Below, piece after piece: positions 33,868 to 44,111 of a stretch of 44,111 bases of DNA (the stretch's first letter is position 1; the number at the start of each line of letters is the position of its first letter). The notes under the pieces are model-generated. The model searched no databases and had not been told where the DNA came from. It was given only the letters and a program-made list of their open reading frames with translations. The translations under genes were made by a program, and so were the position numbers. Source of the stretch: Phycicoccus flavus (GTDB taxonomy: Bacteria; Actinomycetota; Actinomycetes; Actinomycetales; Dermatophilaceae); NCBI RefSeq assembly GCF_004025965.2, contig NZ_SAYU02000034.1:1-44111 (forward strand), in the 5' to 3' direction.

Positions 33868-34682
33868 TGCGCGGCTCCTCCCGCGGTGCCGCCCGCGCGT
33901 CCCAGGAGGCGTTCGACGCCGCCCTGGGGTCCAGTGCGGACGGGACGACGCTCGCCGAGGAGCTGTTCGCGGTGACGGGCGTCGTCGAGAACAACGCCTC
34001 GCTGCGGCGGGCGCTCGGCGACCCCTCGCGTGAGGGCGAGCAGAAGGCGGCGCTGGCCCGCTCGCTGTTCGGCGGCAAGGTCTCGGACGCCACGTCCGGC
34101 CTCGTCGCGTCGGTCGCCTCGCAGCGGTGGGCGGCCGAGCGGGACATGGGCGACACGCTCGAGGCCCTGGCCGTCCAGGCGCTGCTCGCGAACGCCGAGG
34201 GCACCGGCCGGATCGACCGGGTCGAGGACGAGCTCTTCCGCTTCGAGCGCATCGTCGCCGCGGACCCCGCGCTGCGCGACACGCTCTCGAGCCGGAACAC
34301 CGACGCCGACGGCAAGGCCGGCCTCGTGCGCACCCTGCTCGAGGACAAGGCGGCCCCGGAGACGGTGCGCCTGGCCGAGCAGGCCGTGCGGGTGCCGCGC
34401 GGCCGGCGGCTCGACCGGGTCATGGAGACCTACCTCGAGCTCGCCTCGCGCCGGCGCGACGAGCTGTCCGCGCTCGTCACCGTCGCGGCGCCGCTCACCG
34501 AGCAGCAGTCGGCGCGGCTGCGCAGCGCCCTCGAGCAGCACTACGGCAAGGCCGTCACGCTCCAGGTCGTCCAGGACCCCACGGTCATGGGCGGCATCCG
34601 GGTCCAGGTCGGCGACGAGGTCGTCGACGGCACGGTGCTCCGGCGCCTCGAGGAGGCTCGCCGGCACGTCGCCGGGAGCTGA
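33867..34682 (+). CDS. atpH: ATP synthase F1 subunit delta
   Basis: Links subunit b to the F1 head; 271 residues from ATG at 33867. N-terminal six-helix domain (about 1-180) then the C-terminal segment T-L-Q-V-V-Q-D-P-T-V-M-G-G-I-R-V, the OSCP/delta signature. Longer than the E. coli form (177) but of actinobacterial length. An 85-base gap precedes atpA. Confidence 0.94.
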
Positions 34683-34767
34683 CACCCGCCCGACCACAAC
34701 TGCAGACCGCACGACCCACCAGAACTTCGGCCCATGAGGGGCCGGCGATGCGAGGAGAAGATCAGAC

Positions 34768-36408
34768 ATGACGGAGCTCTCGATCCGTCCGGAGGAGATC
34801 CGGGACGCGCTGGACAGCTACGTGCGCTCCTACGAGCCGGGCGCCGCCGCGCGCGAGGAGGTCGGCCGCGTCACGGACGCCGGTGACGGCATCGCGCACG
34901 TCGAGGGCCTGCCCTCGGCGATGACCAACGAGCTGCTGCAGTTCGAGGACGGCACGCTGGGCCTCGCGCTCAACCTCGACGTCCACGAGATCGGCGTCGT
35001 CGTCCTCGGTGAGTACAGCGGCATCGAGGAGGGCCAGGAGGTCAAGCGCACCGGCGAGGTCCTCTCGGTCCCCGTCGGCGACGCCTTCCTCGGCCGCGTC
35101 GTCGACCCGCTCGGCAACCCCATCGACGGCATGGGCGAGATCGACACCAGCGAGCGCCGCGCCCTCGAGCTGCAGGCCCCGACGGTCGTCCAGCGCAAGT
35201 CGGTCCACGAGCCGCTGCAGACCGGCCTCAAGGCCGTCGACGCGATGACCCCCATCGGCCGCGGCCAGCGCCAGCTGATCATCGGCGACCGGCAGACCGG
35301 CAAGACGACGGTCGCGGTCGACACGATCATCAACCAGAAGGAGTTCTGGGAGACCGGCGACCCGACCAAGCAGGTCCGCTGCATCTACGTCGCCATCGGC
35401 CAGAAGGGCTCGACCATCGCGTCGGTCCGCGGCACCCTCGAGGAGGCCGGCGCGATGGAGTACACGACCATCGTCGCGGCCCCGGCGTCCGACTCCGCGG
35501 GCTTCAAGTACCTCGCGCCCTACACCGGCTCGGCCATCGGCCAGCACTGGATGTACGACGGCAAGCACGTCCTCATCGTCTTCGACGACCTGTCCAAGCA
35601 GGCCGAGGCCTACCGCGCCGTGTCGCTGCTCCTGCGCCGCCCGCCGGGCCGCGAGGCCTACCCGGGCGACGTCTTCTACCTGCACAGCCGGCTGCTCGAG
35701 CGCTGCGCCAAGCTCTCCGACGACCTCGGCGCGGGCTCGATGACCGGCCTGCCCATCATCGAGACCAAGGCCGGTGACGTCTCGGCGTTCATCCCGACCA
35801 ACGTCATCTCCATCACCGACGGGCAGATCTACCTCCAGGCGGACCTGTTCAACGCCAACGTCCGTCCGGCCATCGACGTCGGCATCTCGGTCTCCCGCGT
35901 CGGCGGCGCCGCGCAGATCAAGGGCATGAAGGACGTCGCCGGACGCCTCAAGCTCGACCTCGCGCAGTTCCGTGCCCTCGAGGCCTTCGCGATGTTCGCC
36001 TCCGACCTCGACCCGGCCTCGCGGGCCCAGCTCGCGAAGGGCGCCCGCCTCGTCGAGCTGCTCAAGCAGCCGCAGGCCGCGCCGTTCCCGGTCGAGGAGC
36101 AGGTCGTGTCCATCTGGCTCGGCACCACCGGCCAGCTCGACGACGTCGAGGTCGAGGACGTCCGCAAGTTCGAGGCCGAGTTCCTCGACCACCTGCGGCG
36201 GACCAAGTCCGACCTGCTCTCGGGCATCCGGGAGACCGGCAAGTTCCCCGACGAGACCCGCGAGGCGCTGGAGTCCGAGGTGAAGACCTTCAAGGACAAG
36301 CACTTCGACGGCTCGGGCTCCTCCTCGGTGCCGGTCGGCTCCGACGAGGAGGACGGCGGCGACGCGATGGACTCCGACCAGGAGCAGATCGTCAAGCAGA
36401 AGCGCTGA
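34768..36408 (+). CDS. atpA: ATP synthase F1 subunit alpha
   Basis: The non-catalytic nucleotide-binding subunit, 546 residues. Walker A is G-D-R-Q-T-G-K-T with K179; the alpha signature P-A-S-D-S-A-G and the arginine-finger region [10 protein letters not shown] are present. A C-terminal acidic tail (about 515-546) is longer than in E. coli, as in other actinobacteria, where it limits ATP hydrolysis in mycobacteria. Confidence 0.97.
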   Translation: MTELSIRPEEIRDALDSYVRSYEPGAAAREEVGRVTDAGDGIAHVEGLPSAMTNELLQFEDGTLGLALNLDVHEIGVVVLGEYSGIEEGQEVKRTGEVLSVPVGDAFLGRVVDPLGNPIDGMGEIDTSERRALELQAPTVVQRKSVHEPLQTGLKAVDAMTPIGRGQRQLIIGDRQTGKTTVAVDTIINQKEFWETGDPTKQVRCIYVAIGQKGSTIASVRGTLEEAGAMEYTTIVAAPASDSAGFKYLAPYTGSAIGQHWMYDGKHVLIVFDDLSKQAEAYRAVSLLLRRPPGREAYPGDVFYLHSRLLERCAKLSDDLGAGSMTGLPIIETKAGDVSAFIPTNVISITDGQIYLQADLFNANVRPAIDVGISVSRVGGAAQIKGMKDVAGRLKLDLAQFRALEAFAMFASDLDPASRAQLAKGARLVELLKQPQAAPFPVEEQVVSIWLGTTGQLDDVEVEDVRKFEAEFLDHLRRTKSDLLSGIRETGKFPDETREALESEVKTFKDKHFDGSGSSSVPVGSDEEDGGDAMDSDQEQIVKQKR

Positions 36409-36449
36409 GCGCGCGGTCCACCGAGCACACACCACGAAAGGCGGAATGA

Positions 36450-38821
<2,372 letters not shown>

Positions 38822-38822
<1 letters not shown>

Positions 38823-39085
38823 TGGCCCTCCAGGTCGAGCTCGTCGCCGCGGACCGCAAGGTCTGGGAGGGTGAGGCGAGCCAGGTCAGCGCCCGCTCCA
38901 CCGAGGGCGACCTCGGGGTGCTCCCCGGGCACCAGCCGACCCTCGTGGTCCTCGCCGAGGGCGAGGTGCGGATCAACTCCGGCGGCTGGAAGACCGCGTC
39001 GGTCGACGGCGGCTTCATGTCGGTCGACCACGACCGCGTGACGATCGTGGCCGAGTCGGTCGACGCCGCGGGCATGGGTTCCTGA
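38822..39085 (+). CDS. atpC: ATP synthase F1 subunit epsilon (short form)
   Basis: 87 residues from ATG at 38822, overlapping the atpD stop. It contains the N-terminal beta-sandwich (L-G-V-L-P-G-H-Q-P-T and G-G-F-M-S-V) but ends where the two-helix C-terminal domain would begin, so it lacks the part that inhibits ATP hydrolysis in E. coli and mycobacteria (121-139 residues). The stop is clean, with no sign of truncation by mutation. Confidence 0.94.
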
Positions 39086-39108
39086 CGGCGGGCGGGGACG
39101 GGCACCGG

Positions 39109-39540
39109 ATGGACGCACTGGTCGTCTCCGAGCTCGTCCTCGCCCTCGTCGTCGTGCTCGTCGTCGGCGCGCTCACCTTCGTGTGGGCGCGCCGTCGCTA
39201 CATCGCGGGGGACGGCCGGCCCGTCATGCTGTGCGCGCGGCGCGACGACGCGCAGGCGCGCTGGCGGCTCGGGCTGGCCCGGCTCGGGGCCGAGCGCTTC
39301 GAGTGGTTCAGCATCGTCGGGCCGTCGCTGCGGCCCGAGGTGTCGTGGCTGCGCGGCGAGGTCCGGCTCGGGTCGCCGAAGCCGACCCCCGACGTCATCC
39401 CCGGCCTCGCCGAGCCGGTCGCCGTGTCCGGCAGCGCGGCGGGACGCACCTGCGAGTTCGCGTTCGTCCCGGCCGCCTACACCGCCGTCCGGGCCTGGCT
39501 GGAGTCCAGCCCGCCCGGCTACAACGTCAACGTCGCCTGA
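39109..39540 (+). CDS. DUF2550 membrane protein
   Basis: A 143-residue protein with one N-terminal membrane helix (about 7-27, V-L-A-L-V-V-V-L-V-V-G-A-L) and a soluble domain with F-E-W-F-S-I and R-T-C-E-F-A-F-V-P-A-A-Y-T-A. Its position right after atpC and its size identify the actinobacterial DUF2550 family, of unknown function. It ends three bases from the convergent adenosyltransferase gene. Confidence 0.88.
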   Translation: MDALVVSELVLALVVVLVVGALTFVWARRRYIAGDGRPVMLCARRDDAQARWRLGLARLGAERFEWFSIVGPSLRPEVSWLRGEVRLGSPKPTPDVIPGLAEPVAVSGSAAGRTCEFAFVPAAYTAVRAWLESSPPGYNVNVA

Positions 39541-39543
39541 CCG

Positions 39544-40164
39544 TCAGCGGTCCGGCGCCTCCTCGCGGCCGCCGCCGGGCTGCCACAGCACGTCGCCGCC
39601 GGCGTCGAGGTTCGCCGTGCGGGCGAGCACGAACAGCAGGTCCGAGAGCCGGTTGAGGTAGCGGGCGGTGCTTGGGTTGACCCCGCCCTCGCCACGCTGC
39701 GTACCCGGCTCCGTGCCGTACTCGGTGATGGCGGCCCAGGTGCTCCGCTCGGCCCGCCGGACGACGGTGAGCGCCTGATGGAGGAAGGCCGAGCCGGCGG
39801 TGCCGCCGGGCAGGATGAACGAGCGCAGTGTCGGCAGGGGCTCGAGGTAGCGGTCGCAGTCGGCCTCGAGCTCGGCCACCCACTCCTCCCGCACCCGCAG
39901 CGGCGGGTGCTCGTAGGACTCCTGGAGCGGGGTGCACAGGTCGGCGCCGACGTCGAAGAGGTCGTTCTGCACCCGCAGGAGGACCGCGCGCACGTCCTCC
40001 GGCAGCCCGCCGCAGGCGATGGCGACCCCGAGCGCGGCGTTCGCCTCGTTGGCGTCGGCGTACGCGGCGAGCCGGGGGTCGGTCTTCGCCGTGCGGCTGA
40101 AGTCGCCGAGGGCCGTCGTCCCCTCGTCGCCGGTGCGGGTGTAGATGCGGGTGAGGTTGACCAT
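39544..40164 (-). CDS. Cob(I)alamin adenosyltransferase, PduO type
   Basis: Transfers adenosyl from ATP to cob(I)alamin, making coenzyme B12. It has 206 residues from ATG at 40164. The N-terminal ATP motif is R-I-Y-T-R-T-G-D-E-G-T-T, then D-A-N-E-A-N-A-A-L-G, F-I-L-P-G-G-T, R-Y-L-N-R-L-S-D-L-L-F; all are PduO/MMAB signatures. An AdoCbl-dependent mutase lies 0.6 kb away on the other strand and is the likely client. Confidence 0.95.
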   Translation of the reverse strand: MVNLTRIYTRTGDEGTTALGDFSRTAKTDPRLAAYADANEANAALGVAIACGGLPEDVRAVLLRVQNDLFDVGADLCTPLQESYEHPPLRVREEWVAELEADCDRYLEPLPTLRSFILPGGTAGSAFLHQALTVVRRAERSTWAAITEYGTEPGTQRGEGGVNPSTARYLNRLSDLLFVLARTANLDAGGDVLWQPGGGREEAPDR

Positions 40165-40320
40165 GGGCCCAGTGTCGCCGATCCGGGGCCACGAGCCCTC
40201 CGGAGGCCCCTCCCGGGGGGCGCGCACCGATTCGTGACCGAACCGTGACCGGGATCGGCGTACCCGACCGGCGCCCCCGGCCGTCTTCCTGTACGAAGGA
40301 CTCGAACGAGGGGAGCCGAC

Positions 40321-40677
40321 ATGGGGGTCGAGACACAGCCGGTCGTCACGGTGCAGCAGCGGTCGGCGGACGAGGTGCTCGTCCGCGTCGCGGGACGCCT
40401 GGATCGCGGGACGGTGGGGGACCTGCGCACGACGCTCCGACCGCTCGTCGACCCGCCCGGCACCACCGTCCTCGTCGACCTCGAGGACGCGCAGGTCGGG
40501 GACGCCGCCGCCCTCGCGCTCCTCGTCGAGCTTCGCCGGCGCGCGGAGCGCCGGGGCAGCGCACTCCAGGTCGTCGCGGCCGACGCCCGCACCCTGAGGC
40601 TGCTGCGCCGGGCCCGCCTCGGCGCGGTCGTCGCCCCGGCACTGCTCGTCCCGACGGCCGCGCTCGCCACCGTCTGA
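40321..40677 (+). CDS. STAS-domain protein
   Basis: A protein of 118 residues forming one STAS fold, as in anti-sigma-factor antagonists (V-L-V-R-V-A-G-R-L-D at 19-28, V-L-V-D-L-E-D-A-Q-V-G-D at 50-61). The segment where antagonists carry the phosphorylated Ser (usually D-S-S-G) reads G-D-A-A-A, so it cannot be switched by Ser phosphorylation. It may be a constitutive antagonist or serve in another complex. ATG at 40321 follows GAGGGGAG. Confidence 0.8.
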   Translation: MGVETQPVVTVQQRSADEVLVRVAGRLDRGTVGDLRTTLRPLVDPPGTTVLVDLEDAQVGDAAALALLVELRRRAERRGSALQVVAADARTLRLLRRARLGAVVAPALLVPTAALATV

Positions 40678-40800
40678 CCGCCGGCCGACGGTCCCGGCCC
40701 CGCGGGGGTGAGCAGGATCACCGCCCCCGACCGGGGCTGTGGGCACCGTCACCGCGCGAGCGCCTACCCGGCTCGCAGGCCCCCGGCTAGCGTTCCCGGC

Positions 40801-42873
40801 ATGTCCGAGCACCCCGACGCCGTGCCGCCCGAGCGCGACCGCCCCTGGGTGATGCGCACGTACGCGGGGCACAGCAGTGCCGCGGCGAGCAACGCGCTCT
40901 ACCGGCGCAACCTCGAGAAGGGGCAGACGGGCCTGTCGGTGGCGTTCGACCTGCCGACCCAGACCGGCTACGACCCCGACCACCCGCTGGCCCGCGGCGA
41001 GGTCGGCAAGGTCGGCGTCCCGGTCAGCCACGTCGGCGACCTGCGCGCGCTGTTCGAGGGCATCCCCCTCACCGCGACGAACACCTCGATGACGATCAAC
41101 GCGACGGCGATGTGGCTGCTCGCGCTCTACGAGGTCGTGGCCGAGGAGCAGGCCGGTGCGGCGGGGGAGGACCCGGCCTCGGTCAAGGCCGCCCTCGCCG
41201 GCACGACGCAGAACGACATCATCAAGGAGTACCTCTCGCGCGGGACCTACGCCTTCCCGCCCGGGCCCTCACTGCGGCTGGTCACCGACCTCGTCGCGTA
41301 CACCGTGTCCGAGATCCCGCGCTGGAACCCCATCAACATCTGCAGCTACCACCTGCAGGAGGCCGGGGCGACGCCGGTGCAGGAGGTGGCCTACGCGCTG
41401 TCGACGGCGGTCGCGGTGCTCGACGCCGTCCGCGACTCGGGCCAGGTGCCGCCCGAGCGGTTCGGGGACGTCGTCGCGCGGATCTCGTTCTTCGTCAACG
41501 CCGGCGTGCGCTTCGTCGAGGAGATGTGCAAGATGCGCGCCTTCGTCCGGCTGTGGGACGAGATCACCCGCGAGCGGTACGGCGTCGAGGACGCGCGGCA
41601 GCGGCGGTTCCGCTACGGCGTGCAGGTGAACTCGCTCGGCCTCACCGAGGCGCAGCCGGAGAACAACGTCCAGCGCATCGTCCTGGAGATGCTCGCCGTG
41701 ACGCTGAGCAAGGACGCCCGCGCGCGGGCCGTCCAGCTGCCGGCCTGGAACGAGGCGCTCGGCCTGCCCCGCCCGTGGGACCAGCAGTGGTCGCTGCGCA
41801 TCCAGCAGGTGCTGGCGCACGAGTCGGACCTGCTGGAGCACGAGGACCTGTTCGAGGGCTCGGTCGTCGTCGCCGCCAAGGTCGACGAGCTCGTGGCCGG
41901 CGCCCGCGAGGAGATGGCCCGGGTCGAGGAGCTCGGCGGGGCCGTCGCCGCCGTCGAGGGCGGGTACATGAAGTCCGAGCTCGTCGCCTCGCTGGCCCGC
42001 CGGCGGGCGCGGATCGAGTCCGGCGAGGAGGTCGTCGTCGGGGTCAACCGCTGGACGACGAGCGAGCCCAACCCGCTGACCGCCGACCTCGGCACCGCCG
42101 TGCAGACCGTCGACGCGGGCGTCGAGCAGGCCGCCGTCGAGGCCGTCCGGCGCTGGCGGGAGGAGCGCGACGCCGACCCGGAGCGACGCGCCCGCGCCGG
42201 CGCGGCGCTGGAGCGCCTGCGCACCGACGCCGGCACCGACGCCAACCTCGTCCCGGCCAGCCTCGAGTGCGCCCGGGCCGGGGTCACGACGGGGGAGTGG
42301 GCCGGCGCCCTCCGCGAGGTGTTCGGGGAGTTCCGGGCGCCCACCGGCGTCGGCGCCGCGGCGGGCGCCGGGTCCGGGACGAAGGCCCTGCACCGGGTCC
42401 GTGAGCGCGTCCGGTCCACCGGCCACGAGCTGGGCGAGACCCTACGGGTCCTCGTCGGCAAGCCCGGCCTGGACGGGCACTCCAACGGCGCCGAGCAGGT
42501 GGCGGTCCGTGCGCGCGACGCCGGCTTCGAGGTCGTCTACCAGGGGATCCGGCTGACCCCCGAGCAGATCGTCGGGGCGGCCGTCGCCGAGGACGTCCAC
42601 CTCGTCGGGCTCTCGATCCTCTCCGGCTCGCACATGGAGCTGGTCCCGGACGTCCTGGCCCGGCTGCGCGAGGCGGGGGCCGGGGACGTCCCGGTCGTCG
42701 TCGGCGGGATCATCCCGCCCGCGGACGCCGCCCGGCTCGAGGAGATGGGGGTGGCGGCGGTCTTCACACCCAAGGACGTCGCGCTCACGGAGATCGTGGA
42801 CCGCTTCGTCGACGTCATCCGGGTCTCGCGGGGGCTGCCGGCCCCGGACGCCGCCGTGCCGGCCGACGCCTGA
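40801..42873 (+). CDS. AdoCbl-dependent acyl-CoA mutase, MeaA type (ethylmalonyl-CoA mutase-like)
   Basis: A B12-dependent carbon-skeleton mutase of 690 residues from ATG at 40801, with the barrel and B12 domains fused. The N-terminal W-V-M-R-T-Y-A-G-H-S-S-A and G-L-S-V-A-F-D-L-P-T-Q-T-G segments are acyl-CoA mutase signatures. The B12 domain carries L-D-G-H-S-N-G with axial His560, then L-S-I-L-S-G-S-H and V-V-V-G-G-I-I-P. This single-chain form resembles MeaA/ethylmalonyl-CoA mutase rather than the longer methylmalonyl-CoA mutase large subunit. Whether it acts on ethylmalonyl- or another acyl-CoA is not settled; the rest of that pathway is not in the window. Confidence 0.88.
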   Translation: MSEHPDAVPPERDRPWVMRTYAGHSSAAASNALYRRNLEKGQTGLSVAFDLPTQTGYDPDHPLARGEVGKVGVPVSHVGDLRALFEGIPLTATNTSMTINATAMWLLALYEVVAEEQAGAAGEDPASVKAALAGTTQNDIIKEYLSRGTYAFPPGPSLRLVTDLVAYTVSEIPRWNPINICSYHLQEAGATPVQEVAYALSTAVAVLDAVRDSGQVPPERFGDVVARISFFVNAGVRFVEEMCKMRAFVRLWDEITRERYGVEDARQRRFRYGVQVNSLGLTEAQPENNVQRIVLEMLAVTLSKDARARAVQLPAWNEALGLPRPWDQQWSLRIQQVLAHESDLLEHEDLFEGSVVVAAKVDELVAGAREEMARVEELGGAVAAVEGGYMKSELVASLARRRARIESGEEVVVGVNRWTTSEPNPLTADLGTAVQTVDAGVEQAAVEAVRRWREERDADPERRARAGAALERLRTDAGTDANLVPASLECARAGVTTGEWAGALREVFGEFRAPTGVGAAAGAGSGTKALHRVRERVRSTGHELGETLRVLVGKPGLDGHSNGAEQVAVRARDAGFEVVYQGIRLTPEQIVGAAVAEDVHLVGLSILSGSHMELVPDVLARLREAGAGDVPVVVGGIIPPADAARLEEMGVAAVFTPKDVALTEIVDRFVDVIRVSRGLPAPDAAVPADA

Positions 42874-42924
42874 ACGGCGCCGACCGGCACGAGGGTGGTG
42901 CGGCGGCCTCGGCCGCCGGGGGCG

Positions 42925-43470
42925 TCAGCCGCCGAGGGCGTCGGTGAGCGCCTTGCTGAACGCCGGCAGGTCGTCGGGGTTGCGGCTCGTGATGAGGTTG
43001 TCGTCGACGACGAGCTCCTGGTCCTCCCACGTCGCGCCCGCGTTGCGCAGGTCAGTCTGCAGGCTCGGCCACGAGGTGAGGGTGCGCCCGCGCAGGACGT
43101 CGGCCTCCGCGAGGGTCCACGGGGCGTGGCAGATCGCGGCCACGGGCTTGCCGGACTCGACGAAGGTCCGCACGAAGGACACGGCGTCGGAGTCGGTCCG
43201 CAGGGCGTCCGGGTTGGCGACGCCGCCGGGCAGCACGAGGGCGTCGTAGTCGCCGACCTCGGCCTGCGCGACGGTGACGTCGACGTCGAAGGTGTCGCCC
43301 TTGTCGAGGTGGTTGAAGGCCTGGACGGAGCCGGACTCCGTCGAGAGCAGGACCGGGGTGTGGCCGGCCTGCTCGACCGCCTGCCACGGCTCGGTGAGCT
43401 CGACCTGCTCGATGCCCTCCGTGGCGACGAGGAAGGCGACCTTCCGGTTCGTGGTGGGGGTGGTGCTCAT
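42925..43470 (-). CDS. DJ-1/PfpI family protein
   Basis: A protein of 181 residues from ATG at 43470. The nucleophile elbow A-A-I-C-H-A-P-W (C114, H115) and the Glu in V-E-L-T-E-P (about 24-27) are typical of PfpI/YhbO-type proteins. These are reported as proteases, glyoxalases or deglycases, with the true activity debated. It probably protects against carbonyl or general stress. GAGAGGAC precedes the start. Confidence 0.9.
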   Translation of the reverse strand: MSTTPTTNRKVAFLVATEGIEQVELTEPWQAVEQAGHTPVLLSTESGSVQAFNHLDKGDTFDVDVTVAQAEVGDYDALVLPGGVANPDALRTDSDAVSFVRTFVESGKPVAAICHAPWTLAEADVLRGRTLTSWPSLQTDLRNAGATWEDQELVVDDNLITSRNPDDLPAFSKALTDALGG

Positions 43471-43565
43471 GGGGTGTCCTCTCCGGTCGGGGTACACCAG
43501 AGGACTACCCGAGAGCGGCGCAGGACAAACCAACCCGGGCGGGCGGGACGGGCCGCGCCGGCGGC

Positions 43566-43817
43566 TCAGGCCCGGGTGCCGATCCCCAGCGGGCTCCGGT
43601 GACGGGAGGCCACGGCGGGGCGGCGGCGGTGCTCGACGACGGCGATGCCGGCGAAGGTCAGGAGGGTCAGCGGCCAGACCAGGCAGAACAGGGCGGTCCA
43701 GACGGCGGCCGAGCGCACCCGCATCGAGCGGCGCGAGTCGAAGGCCAGGGCGGCGCCCACGAGGGCGACCGACCCGGCGACGGCCAGGTAGGCGGTGGCG
43801 ACGTGCATCAGCGTCAT
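43566..43817 (-). CDS. Small two-helix membrane protein
   Basis: 83 residues from the ATG at 43817. Two membrane helices (about 6-26 and 37-58; V-W-T-A-L-F-C-L-V-W-P-L-T-L-L-T-F in the second) with a basic loop R-R-S-M-R-V-R and a basic tail. No known domain. The second Met (four codons later) could also be the start. Confidence 0.6.
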   Translation of the reverse strand: MTLMHVATAYLAVAGSVALVGAALAFDSRRSMRVRSAAVWTALFCLVWPLTLLTFAGIAVVEHRRRPAVASRHRSPLGIGTRA

Positions 43818-44023
43818 CGGGGTCCCCCGTCGATCAGGCCGGCCGGACGTGCGTCGTGCCGGAGTGGCTCGCCCGTCATCCTCGGTCCGTCCTCGTCGAC
43901 ATCTGTTCGGTTCGCTGGCGTCCACCCTACGGAAGAACGTCTGGGAATCCCATGGACGTCGGGTGAACGGCGCGCCGTTCTGGCCGAACGGCCCATGCCC
44001 GCGGGGGTACGGGTGGCGCTCGC

Positions 44024-44111
44024 TCAGAAGAGCCGGTGGTCGCGGTCGTCCAGCCCGCGCAACGCGTCGTAGTCGAGGACGACGCAGCGGATGCCGCGGT
44101 CCTCGGCGAGC
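44024..44111 (-). CDS. C-terminal end of an endonuclease NucS-like protein (partial)
   Basis: Only the last 29 or so residues are in the window: L-A-E-D-R-G-I-R-C-V-V-L-D-Y-D-A-L-R-G at the start and D-H-R-L-F at the end, then TGA. The sequence resembles the C-terminus of NucS/EndoMS, the actinobacterial mismatch endonuclease, which is found near the atp operon and DUF2550 in related genomes. Confirmation needs the sequence beyond the window. Confidence 0.7.
   Translation of the reverse strand, partial: LAEDRGIRCVVLDYDALRGLDDRDHRLF

Overview
The window is a stretch of very GC-rich chromosome from an actinobacterium, probably of the order Micrococcales (Intrasporangiaceae-like). The evidence is strong G/C third-position bias, frequent GTG starts, an actinobacterial Rho with a long Arg/Asp/Asn-rich insertion, and the conserved order argS-lysA-hom-thrC-thrB-rho-rpmE-prfA-prmC-sua5-glyA-(sugar transferase)-atpIBEFHAGDC-DUF2550-PduO. 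The C-terminal end of a nucS-like gene lies at the right edge. The genus is inference.

Layout. (1) 1-3160: C-terminal part of an FAD-linked oxidase, an FGGY sugar kinase overlapping it, a small frameshifted ORF and an alpha/beta hydrolase. (2) 3191-4512, minus strand: an FHA-domain membrane protein and a small protein that share a short N-V-x-x-D-Q-H motif. (3) About 4.69-14.97 kb: an integrated genomic island. It starts with a tyrosine integrase and a small excisionase-type HTH protein and ends at a tRNA-Arg(CCG). An 18-bp motif TTGCACGNNTGTTGCACG occurs once just upstream of the integrase and twice just inside the tRNA end. This is the arrangement expected of integrase arm sites. The cargo has visibly lower GC and uses TTA and ATA codons. 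It comprises a GNAT/ASCH/two-TM-protein operon, an operon of a thymidylate-synthase-like enzyme, a uracil-DNA-glycosylase-like protein and a protein resembling thymine-hypermodification pyrophosphorylases, a HigB/HigA-ImmA toxin-antitoxin pair, a zinc-ribbon protein, a SUKH-type protein and a 'crystallin J1' type protein. (4) 15094-44111: core genome.

The core genes form clear functional runs. argS, lysA, hom, thrC and thrB serve arginyl-tRNA, lysine and threonine supply. They are followed by rho with its own leader and terminator, rpmE, and the translation block prfA (RF1), prmC (which methylates its GGQ), sua5 (tRNA t6A) and glyA. The F1Fo ATP synthase operon follows, preceded by a perfect CRP/GlxR-type operator. 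After it come a cobalamin adenosyltransferase and, nearby, an AdoCbl-dependent MeaA-type mutase, which fit together as cofactor maker and user.

The strongest candidate for an undescribed system is the compact operon at 8849-11540. It holds a pyrimidine (hydroxy)methylase-like enzyme with Asp at the base-selecting position, a UDG-like protein and a helical glycosylase-like protein, and suggests a nucleotide or DNA base-modification (or modification-sensing) cassette carried on the island. The GNAT/ASCH/membrane-protein operon just upstream may belong to the same system. These functional links are inference from fold motifs and gene order.
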